Below, piece by piece: positions 24,980-36,900 of a stretch of DNA of 64,000 nucleotides (position 1 is the stretch's first letter; each line of letters starts with the position of its first letter). The position numbers and the translations under genes are program-made. The stretch is taken from assembly GCF_907165205.1 (NCBI RefSeq), contig NC_058195.1, positions 9,858,001 to 9,922,000 of the forward strand, written 5' to 3'. The notes under the pieces were generated by a model that saw nothing but the letters and a program-made list of their open reading frames with translations, searched no databases and had not been told where the DNA came from. This DNA is from Coccinella septempunctata. Its lineage: Eukaryota; Arthropoda; Insecta; Coleoptera; Coccinellidae.

Positions 24980-27900
24980 ATGATGTTACTGCACTTTAGG
25001 AAGAAGTATATATTGATCATTCTGCATCTTCTCGTGTTGTCCAGTAGTGCACACAGAAAGGCGAAGAAAGCCAGAGATCTGAAGATATTACCGCCGCAAT
25101 ATGAAGTTTACCCTAGTGATAAGTTACCGAGTGACTTGCAAGTGACGAAGTATCTCATGAGAGGACGACAAACTACGTAAGTCAAAAAATACATCGGAAT
25201 TTCTTGGAAAGTATGGATAATTCAGACTCTGGCAAGCTTTTTCAAGCTTGCCTCTTGTTTCCTCGCAGATTTTTGTAGAGAAGCAATTGCTTGAAACTTA
25301 TGAGTGAAAGGAAATGACTGCTTCGAAATGGTGCAAGAGTTTATTCCACATTTTTCAATTATTCATATACAAGGCGTTTCACGAGTTGATGGACAAACAA
25401 AAACCGTGAATAGATGGCATTGAGCTGAGTTCAAAAACATATGTGTGTCAAAGTACTCCGTTTCCGATATACAGGGGGTTTTCCCAAATTTCTCGAATTT
25501 TCGTTTTGCTATAACTCCTAATATTTTCGATCAATTCGAGTGAAAATTTGTATTCAGGTTGAAGTTTTTAGTTTCAATCGAACAGAACATTAAAATTTGA
25601 CAAACTCAGGACCGGATTCGTTGAGGCTATATTCAAATTCGAACTCATGAAAAACACCCTTGATGTAGTTTCTCATCATAATTTTAATATTTTAGTTATC
25701 TGCATGTACGATTGCCTCAAATCTAATGAATCTTTGGTATTTATATGTAATTGTAATGTAATATTAATGAATAATTCTTTTGTGGACAATCGCCTTTTAA
25801 AATAACAGCCTTGCATAAAAATGGATTTGGAAACGTTCAATTAACTTTTCGTTCTCAAAATATGGCTTGCTTTTTTTGGATATTTATAGCATACTAGGTA
25901 CCAAATATTCAGTTTTCTCAAAGACTCTATGATCAATTGTTGGAACTAAGAATTTGGTCCGAAGGTTAGTTCATTCAACTCTTGTAAAATTCGCTTACAT
26001 GCGTCAACGAATCCTTTTTCCCATCTGATTTGTTTATGAATTTCTCATACAGTAAAGTACTAATACTCCACAGTCAAATTAAAGATCTCATTTAATCCAA
26101 AGTAAACAGTGGAAATGTTCGATAATTTGATTTACATTTCTTTTCGGTATTGATCTCATTTGTTTGAAATCGAGTGATGGTTGTAGGGACCATATGGTTT
26201 ATTCACAGGGTGGTATTGCAAAAATGCAGGAGAGGATTCATTGTCCGAAAACATTCGTTCAACTATGCACCAATTGTGAGATATATGAGAAAGTAAGAAA
26301 GTTTTTTTCACAGGTTGATAGTAATAAAAGGGCAAGAAATATTTTGTTGAAATTTTCGATGTGTCAATAAGCTTTCATTATTTTGAACGAAAAATAAGAA
26401 AATCATCGTTTTAGTGGTGTTTTGATTGGAAACCACCCTTCGCGTTATTCTAATTTGCAGCTAAAATCCTCATATTCTGAAGCGTTGAAGTATTTGACAA
26501 AAAAATATTATTATTATTATTATTATATATCAATAACATTAATAGTATCAAAATGTTTTCTAATTCTAACTATCGAATATTTATTTTTGATTCAGAATTC
26601 CAAAAATCAATGTAATCATCGGACATTACGAGAGACGTTTTGGAGAAAATAACACATTTTTGAGTAGGTTTCAAGAGCTGTTTATTTTTGGATGTTTTTT
26701 CCTCATTCAATAAATGATAGCTTGCAATTGAAACGGAAGGCTACATCTTTGTTTTTTCATTTCGATGTAGGTACTAGATTCCTTGTACGCAAATGATGTG
26801 TTGATTGACGAGATAAATAACAACATATTCTTGGCAGAAGAACGCAGAAGAATGTTATGTCATGTAGAATGAATGGAACATGGTTTGGTATCGCAAGTAA
26901 TCATTTTGAGCACTCATCGCATTCAGTATTAGGCATATTCGAAGACTGTAATTGTTTAAATACTCATATCTAAATTGTACTTCACAATGAAAATGAAAAA
27001 TTTCATTTTGAAATGAATACATCAAATGTAAACAAAATTTTTCGCTAATATCTAGCCAATATGAGGCCAATGTATTGTTCAAAACAACATTCATTTAATT
27101 TTTTTTTTCAACTTTGTAACCTGAAGAAGCGTGTAAGCGAAAACAATCACTGCATCGAATAAATTCAGTAGAAGTTTAGGTCTTTTCCTTCAATATTAAA
27201 TTACCTCATTTATGTGACTGAACAATGAATGTGCTTGTCTATCGTAAATCACGACGCCTGAGTGGCTAATATTTCGTTATTGGTAATACTCGTGTATCTC
27301 TATAGTCAAAACAGTAACATTCGATTGTGTCTGACAATGGTCAAAGCAATCTTGAACATGACAAATTTTAATAATCTTACCAAATTATTCAACCAAGTAC
27401 AAAATGAAATAAAGAGTGAGAAGATCAGTTCCAATAATAAAAGGAACCTGCAATCATACTAGCAATCATCACTTCTTCAGAGCTCATGATTGGTAAATGA
27501 ATAGATGCGAAAAAATTTAAGGGGTGTAGGTTTTTTATATGAAAATTTTTGAGCAGCATCTGTTTAGATACAGCGCCCTAGAATTGGCACATAAATGATT
27601 TAGAATACGTGAACTCAAAGCGAAGTAGAATGAAATTTTCGGTCAATCTGTATATGAGGCATAACACATAAAAACCCGTCAATCCTCTTATTTTAGCATC
27701 TCCATATCACACATGAAGAAAGTAGCGATACTTCAGCAAAAAAGAAAATGAGTGGAAGAGGAACGTTCAGGAACATCCCAGCATATGTTAACCCAGACCT
27801 AGGCCAACAAATTTTATGTTATTTTTAAGTACTCCAACCGAAGTTTTACCGTTAAGTAATGATTCATGTCGTGCTGTCTGCTTCTCATTCTTTAATTTCC

Positions 27901-30900
27901 TTTTTGATCTCGTGTCCATTATGTCTGGGAGTCCGTCTTTTGCGAGGTTTTCTGGCTATTTCTGTTTGTCTAGACACGTTCGAAAAACTAGAACGATTTA
28001 AAAAAGTAGATTTACGCGTAATATCGCGGGAGTTCACTAATATATCCGTTTGATGGGCCTCTCGTGAATACACTAGCCGGCATTGGAAGTGTTACACGCA
28101 GAAGAAACAACTTTTTGGCTCCATAATGAGAAGCTTGCCATGGTATTAATGGCAACGTATTATTAGTGGTAATTAAGAATGCAAACAAACGATAGATCGA
28201 TAATTACGAGGATGTATTGATATCTAGTTAGCCTAGACAAGTTCCATGCATAAACAAAATATTGCGTTACCGAACAATAACGCATTAGAAGTGTCAGTGT
28301 GAAGTTTGAGGTCAAAAAAGTAAACCAGAGTTACGCATTAAATTCAAAGAAAGAAGATCTCCACCGAAATTGGAGTATCATCAAATACCTGTATTTAAAA
28401 GGGTTAAGAGGTAAACAGATTCACGAGATTATGCTTAACACCCTTGGTGATCAATGCCCTTCGTATGCGACCATGAAAAATTGGACTGCTGGCTTCAAAA
28501 GAGGTAAATTTTCCATTGAATATGATGACCGATCGGGAAGGTCAGTTTCTGTGTCAGTCCCCGAAAATATAGATGCAGTTCATGACATAACTTTATCAGA
28601 CCGTCGAATTGGGCTTAAACGGATACGAACGCGTTCATCATATAGTTCACCTCAATTTGGACATGAGAAAAATTGCTGCAGATTGGATTCCCAAATGTTT
28701 GAATGTTGACCAAAAGCGTGCAAGGGTAGAAGCATCGCGTTCGATCTGTGCTCGATTTGAAAACGATGTAGACTTCTTAAACCGAATTGTTGCTATGGAT
28801 GAGACTTTGGTACATTTCTACAATCCAGAAATAAAGCAACAATCGATGAAATGGCGACACTCTGGTTCTCCAAGATCTAAGAAGTTTCGTGTCCAAAAAT
28901 CTGCTGGAAAAGTTCTTGCTTCAGTTTTTTGGGATATTCATGGAGTAATCATGATTGATTTTTTGAATAAGGGTAGAACAATAACCACAGATTACTATTC
29001 GACAATACTGACCACTATACGGGAAAAATCAAAGAGAAAATACGTGGAAGGTTATACAAAGTTGTTTTGTTTTTGAAGGGTTTGAATTACTAGAACAACC
29101 CCCTTATTCACCAGATTTGGCTCCATCCGACTATCTTCTCTTTCCACAACTGAAAAAATGTTTCAAAGGTCGTAAATTTTCTCCCAACGAGGAGGTAATA
29201 AAAGCTGTGGAGGTCTGGTTTGTAGAGCAAGAAGAAAAGTTTTTTTGAAAGTTCTAGAGACGTTGCAGTCTCGCTGTAATAAATGTATCCAATTAAGAGG
29301 AGAATATTTTGAGTAATAAAATATTTTGACATTGAAATTTTGTTTGGTTCTATAGTAGACTAAGAATTTTTCAATATATCCTCGTAAGATACATTAATGT
29401 TTCAGTTTACTATCAGTGTTTACTTTTGTGAACCGTCCTAGGTTTTTACTTATATTCAAATTATACCCCAAGTAAGCTTTCTCAATGAAACTTTTAGCAA
29501 ACCTTCACCAAGGAATCCTAATTTTTTGATGGTTTGATTGTTTGTCCAAAATTTGAGATTCATCGACACTAGATCAAAACTATACGTAATTTCAGATAAA
29601 GAATGAAAATAATAGCAATTTTCTTCACACATCGACAAAATGTGGACCGCAACATTTCTAACTAAACGTTTGAATTCGACTAATGTACCCGCATTTCTAA
29701 AAATAATGTCTTTTTTGCGAGCCGACCGCCATATCGCGTTCAATTTCCTTGAAAAATCCTTCCGCAGATCGTTAACTTGTCACTTCAATAAAATATCGAC
29801 GCTGTTTTACACATTTGAGAAGTCATTAAAAACAATATATCGATGTTTGATGCCAAAGCGCACGCCAAATACTGGTTTTATTTTAGGAATTTCGGAGGCA
29901 TTATGTGCCATTCTTTTTGATCGGGAGGAACGCCAGCCTTTTCTTGAATTCGAAGTTGAGCTAACGGACATGAGTTGATCTTCCCCGATGAGTTATTTCT
30001 TCATCGTTAAGATGAAGCATACAGCGTGGTCCAACGAAAACTTAACACCTCGATTTTCTGGCTTTAAAATGAAAATGTGCACAATCTCTCGTACCCGTCA
30101 ATTTCTGATTCGATGGGAACAATTTTTCCGCTCTTAGCATCCCCGTAACTGCAACCCCCTAACGGGGGTGAGCACAACCCCTTGATTTTGAATATGGATG
30201 AGGGGTATTGCGATACCTCATGTTGAAGATCTCATCGAGTACTATCTGATCCTGAAATTTCGCTTTAAAATTTCCATCGGTGACGAAATGACAGGTAAAA
30301 TAGTGGAAGAGCACTTATTTTTCTGTTCAGTCAGGCCCGGATCTAGGAGGGGGCAAGCGGGGCGCTTGCCCCGGGCGCCAGCTCAAGGGGGCGCCAAAAT
30401 CAACCAGAGGTTAAAATTTTTTTACTTTTGATTTTCTCGTAAAAAATTAATTTCCTAGTGCTAAAATGGAAAGTGTAGAATGGAAACATGATAAACCATC
30501 ACTATGCCTAAAATCTTTAAAATCAATGAGGGATCAATTAACTGCATATTATTCAGTCATCTAAGAATGACCGCCACACTTGTGTGAAAAAGGTTGAAAG
30601 ATCTGATATGTTCACACTGCGTCCAGCAGTAATTTCTTTGCCTGTCGACTCATCGCCTTCTCATCTGGAACTAAGGGCCAAAATTTCCAATTTTCTATAG
30701 ACCATAACTTAAAAACTAATCCTTTCAGCATAATTCTATTTGCATATTCGTAATCTATGCCTTAGTAAAAACACCAATTTCGGTGGAAATCAGTGAGATT
30801 GAAATTTTTTCAAATTTTCCATAGATGTAGGTACCGAGTTTTTCACCATAATTTGAGCCCCCCTTTAACTTTGTTACTAAGAGAGGTACAAAAAATAATT

Positions 30901-33900
30901 GTTTTATACAAAAGTTTCACGAAATGGAGTGTTTTAAAATGTTTTCACAAAATGAAATATATACAGAGTGGGCGATTTTTTGAAGAATATTTTTGGTCTC
31001 CGATCAAAACCGAATTCATTCTGTACACTAATTCGAGGGCGTAGAACACGAATATGCAAACAGATATTCAAAAAAAAAACCATTTTTTAAGTTATGGTCG
31101 ATGGAAAATCGGAAATTTTGGACCTTCGCGGAAAAATTCATAAAATCTGAACTGTTCGTGATAGATGAATGAAGTGTGGTTTTTTATATTCGCAAAGAAC
31201 CAATTCATCACAAAAAAAAAAGCATATGACTAGTGCCTTTTTTCTAGCTGCTACAGCTCTTCAAAGTTGACCAATATTTCCGAAATTTTGCACTAAAAGT
31301 GATTTATTCCTCAAAATACTGATCCTCCAAAAATCTAATTGCATATTCGTGATCTACGACCTTGAATTAATATGTAAAATGATCCGGGTCGACATATGTA
31401 GCTAAAAAAATAAATTTTTGTTCGGAATAATTTCGTTCATGAAGCGCGGGTAAAAACGATAGACGAGGGCGGGTTGTAAACGACATTCTTGTAAATACAA
31501 ACTTTTTTATTTTTCGCACGATTGCAACCCGAGTCATTTTTTTTACTAATTCGAGGTCGTAGATTACGAATATGCAATTTTTGGGAGTATTTTGGGAAAA
31601 GAATAACTTTTAAAGGAATAATGAGAAAAAATATGTTTTGATGGAACAATGGGAAAAAAATAAGAGTGATTTTTTTCCCAAAGTACTCATCTTAGGAAAA
31701 ATCTAATTGCATAATCTATACCACCTCGAACTAGTGGAAAAAATGACTCGGGTTGAAAGCGAATATGCAATTAGATTTTTCCTACGAACCTTAGAAGGGG
31801 GGGGGGGCATTATGAATTTTTGCCCCGGTCAGAAAAAATCGTAGATCCGGGCCTGTGTTCAGTTTATTAAATGTGAGAAATGGGCAACATTCACTTCCAT
31901 GCAATGATATGAGTTTTGCAGAAAACGTTTATATATATTACTCAAGATTTCTGGTGTAATTTGACTCAAATCTCCAGTGATTCAGGCTGGGTAGCGTGAA
32001 TCTTGGATTTCACGCGACCCCATAGAAAAAAGGCCAGTAGAGCCAGATCAGGTGATCTGGGATTTAAGGAAAAATGAACACTCGTCTGAAAAACAGATAT
32101 CCAACATCTAGCAGTTCCTGAACCAATCGTATCCTTGAAGGATGTTTATTTTATGTTGTTATGCGTGAAACACCAGATACATCGAACAATTTCCTTGTAC
32201 TAGAGATAGGATCCATTGCTACTTGACCTAAGAGAGCCACGTCCCCCGCTTCGTCTCTTTCATGTTTCCGACTGAACCAGTAGCGTCAAATTTGGAAACC
32301 AGTTAAACAACGTAAGCATCAGTAAAAAAATTTCCAGGATGAAGTTCATCTTCATTTTAAAGTCGGAAAATAATATGAGAATCTCACCGAAGTGTGAATG
32401 ATTCGGTGTGCGTTAAGGAAATGGCCAAAAGAAAAACAAATCTTTCACACGTTGGTGCAGGCAATTCTGAGAATAAAAAGTGGTATAGATTTAACAACCT
32501 ACTACAAGTTGGTTCTGTTAAGTTATATTGAGGAGTCTATAACTAAAAATTAAAATTTCAAAGCTCATTGCTGAAGTAGATAAAGAAGGAACATGTGAAG
32601 CGTCAACACGGTCAGAATATCAATGGACTAATGCAGCATCAATGTAATCGTCATTGGACAGTATAGGTGTTCATATGCCCATTGAAAATTCAGATTGCAT
32701 TAAGTCAATTAGTATTCAAACATCACCAAACACATTCATTATTCATTTCGAATACTTCAAAGTAATAGTTTTTCGCAAGTATTTGAAATAATTTGACATG
32801 TAGGAAATGAAAAATTTGGACTTGGTTTACCACCTCAGCTACTTAAGATTGAGTTTCCCACACTTTTGTGTTCATAGAAGAAGGATTATTATGCACAATG
32901 ATTTTGTTTGAAATATAAGAAGAACAAAACTGCCATGGTTCAAAAGAAGGCAATTTCACATCTATCCACAAAATTTTAGGAAATTATTCAGAAACATGTG
33001 AACTGAAGCAGAGATATATTGAATTGCGATTCTTCAAATGTGAAATGGATGAAAAATTGATCCACTATGCCCAAATTTATAAGCAGTTCTTATTATTTGC
33101 CATTTTTGTACAGAATTTCATCGATATCTCTTCAGCAGTTTTCCAAATGAGGCTCTGTATGCTTAAAGTAGAAGGGGGGTTTTTCGGCAATTCTTCTTGC
33201 AATTTCAGAATAGACTCCTTTTTATATTGCTCGATTTTCATAAAAAGTTCGTGTTGTGTATATTCACAAAAATGTCTGCTCCTCATGGACTTGGCAGAAG
33301 GGCAGGCACTGCCTCGTTCTCAGATTGATAATCTGAGCATGTATTTGTACTTTTTGCATCATTTGACGTTTTCGATTAGTTATGCCAAACAAGGGTCAGC
33401 GAATGGCTTTTAAAACCGAACGAAATCGGACTCTACAGCGTGCATAATCGTGTTTTGGCTTTGAATGGCAGGCCAGTCATGTAGTCTGGCATGAAATATG
33501 CTTCTAGGAAATGCAATGAAATTGTGAAAACCTAAACAAAGAAAGCGAAATGGTAACAATGTTGAACTTGACACCTTTGCGGAGTGCTTGAATGACACAT
33601 CAGGCGGGTGGAGTGAACTGTTATTCTTTTTGTAGTTTTTAACATTGCTCCGAAATTGACGAATGGTCATGGGATATTTTGGCTCATTAGTTCCTCCATG
33701 AAAACTGCGAAAACTTATTTGTTTCTCTTCAAAATACAGGATTATCGAAGGTAACAATTACATATCCGAGCTATAACGCAACACAACCGTTCGATCTTAA
33801 GCTGTAACTGAACCCAACTTTTTTGGGATTTTTCGAAGGTCATCTTTCGAGTCAATTATCTGCCAGGAAAATTATCGTAGATCTAAACTTGATACATATT

Positions 33901-36900
33901 CTGAAAGATCAACTCCTCTAGTGATAAATCTGAGAAATTCAACCATTTTGGCACAGCCATTCAGTCTTGAAGAAGTTTTAACTGAACTCAACTTTTTGGG
34001 GATTTTTCGAAGGTCATCTTTCGAGCCGATTATCTTTCAGGAAAATTAGCGTAGATCTGAACGTGATACATATTCTGAAAGAACAACTATTCTTGTAATA
34101 AATCTGAGAATTACATCCATTTCGGCACAACCCTACGATCTTGACGAATTCTCAAGTGAAATTAGCACTTTTCGAAAACTGCCATTTCCGAGATGCAAAA
34201 TCTAAACGAAGAGAGATAGGCTTTCGAATTTGCTCGCAATAGATTCAGCGTGTTCGAAAACCCACATTTTCAAGCCGAAATTTCGAATATCTGGCCCAGT
34301 TCAGGAGAAAATAATTTTTTTCGTTTTTCCACTTTTCATTTTCGAGTTGACTTCGAAGAGCTCTCTGGAGTGCAATTCTCTATTGAATCATCAACTGTTT
34401 GGTTTTGTAGAATCTTCAAAATAAATTCTATGCACTCCATGTCCGAGGACAGTAATAGAACATCCTGATTTTCAGACAGAGTAGCAAATAGGTCATTTTA
34501 GGGGGGTCTAACCCCTTGCTCATTTTTGACCCAAAAAATTGAGATTTTCGAAATCGAGTTTTTGTGCTAGGGTACAAGCCTTGACAATGCTGATTATAGA
34601 ACCGAAAATCCCAATTGGATCAGACGAATATAACAGGAGATATCGCAGATTGAAATTTGCAATTTTTTGAAAAATGCCATTTCCAAGATGAAAATCTAAA
34701 TGAAAAAGGATAGGCTTTCGAAATTGCTCGCAATAGATTCAGCGTGTTCGAAAACCTATATTTTCGTACCAAAATTTCAAATATCTGGTTCAGTTTAGGA
34801 GAAAATAATTTTTTTTGTTTTTCCACTTTTCATTTTCGAGTTGACTTCGAAGAGCTCTCTGGAGTGCAATTCTCTATTGAATCATCAATTGTTTGGTTTT
34901 CTAGGATCTTCAAAACAACTTCAATACATTCCATAATCTGAGGCAGTAATGGAACATACTGATTTTCAGATAGAGTAGCAAATAGGTCATTTTAGGGGGG
35001 TCTAACCCCTCGCTCATTTTTGACCCAAAAAATCGAGATTTTCGAAATCGAGTTTTTGCGCTAGGGTTAAGGCCTTGACAACGCTGATTATAGAACCGAA
35101 AATCCCAATTGGATCAGACGAATATAACAGGAGATATCGCAGATTGAAATTTGCAATTTTTTTAAAAATGTCATTTCCAAGATGAAAATCTAAACGAAGA
35201 GGGATAGGCTTTCGAAATTGTTCGCAATAGATTCAGCGTGTTCGAAAACCCACATTTTCATGCCAAAATTTCGAATATCTGGTTCAGTTTAGGAGAAAAT
35301 AATTTTTTTTGTTTTTCCACTTTTCATTTTCGAGTTGACTTCGAAGAGCTCTCTGGAGTGCAATTCTCTATTGAATCATCAACTGTTTGGTTTTGTAGAA
35401 TCATCAAAATAAATTCTATGCACTCCATGTCCGAGGACAGTACTAGAACATCCTGATTTTCAGACAGAGTAGCAAATAGGTCATTTTAGGGGGGTCTAAC
35501 CCCTTGCTCATTTTTGACCCAAAAAATCGAGATTTTCGAAATCGAGTTTTTGTGCTAGGGTACAAGCCTTGACAATGCTGATTATAGAACCGAAAATCCC
35601 AATTGGATCAGACGAATATAACAGGAGATATCGCAGATTGAAATTTGCAATTTTTTGAAAAATGCCATTTCCAAGATGAAAATCTAAACGAAGAGGGATA
35701 GGCTTTCGAAATTGCTCGCAATAGATTCAGCGTGTTCGAAAACCTATATTTTCGTACCAAAATTTCAAATATCTGGTTCAGTTTAGGAGAAAATAATTTT
35801 TTTTGTTTTTCCACTTTTCATTTTCGAGTTGACTTCGAAGAGCTCTCTGGAGTGCAATTCTCTATTGAATCATCAACTGTTTGGTTTTGTAGAATCATCA
35901 AAATAAATTCTATGCACTCCATGTCCGAGGACAGTACTAGAACATCCTGATTTTCAGACAGAGTAGCAAATAGGTCATTTTAGGGGGGTCTAACCCCTAG
36001 CTCATTTTTGACCAAAAAAATCGAGATATTCGAAATCGAGTTTTTGTGCTAGGGTACAAGCCTTGACAATGCTGATTATAGAACCGAAAATCCCAATTCG
36101 ATCAGACGAATATAACAGGAGATATCGCAGATTGAAATTTGCAATTTTTTGAAAAATGCCATTTCCAAGATGAAAATCTAAACGAAGAGGGATAGGCTTT
36201 CGAAATTGCTCGCAATAGATTCAGCGTGTTCGAAAACCTATATTTTCGTACCAAAATTTCAAATATCTGGTTCAGTTTAGGAGAAAATATTTTTTTTTGT
36301 TTTTCCACTTTTCGTTTTCTAGTTGACTTCGAAGAGCTCTCTGGAGTGCAATTCTCTATTGAATCATCAATTGTTTGGTTTTCTAGGATCTTCAAAACAA
36401 CTTCAATGCACTCCATAATCTGAGGCAGTAATATAACATACTGATTTTCGGACAGAGTAGCAAATAGGTCATTTTAGGGGGGTCTAACCCCTTGCTCATT
36501 TTTGACCCAAAAAATCGAGATTTTCGAAATCGAGTTTTTGCGCTAGGGTTGAAGCCTTGACAACGCTGATTATAGAACCGAAAATCCCAATTGGATCAGG
36601 CGAATATACCAGGAGATATCGCAAATTGAAATTTCCAATTTTTTGAAAAATGCCGTTTCAAAGATGAAAATCTAAACGAACGAAGATAGGATTTCGAAAT
36701 TGCTCGCAATAGATTCAGCGTGTTCGAAAACCCACATTTTCATGCCAAAATTTCGAATATCTGGCCCAGTTTAGGAGAAAATAATTTTTTTTGTTTTTCT
36801 ACTTTTCATTTTCGAGTTGACTTCGAAGAGCTCTCTGGAGTGCAATTCTCTATTGAATCATCAACTGTTTGGTTTTGTAGAATCATCAAAATAAATTCTA

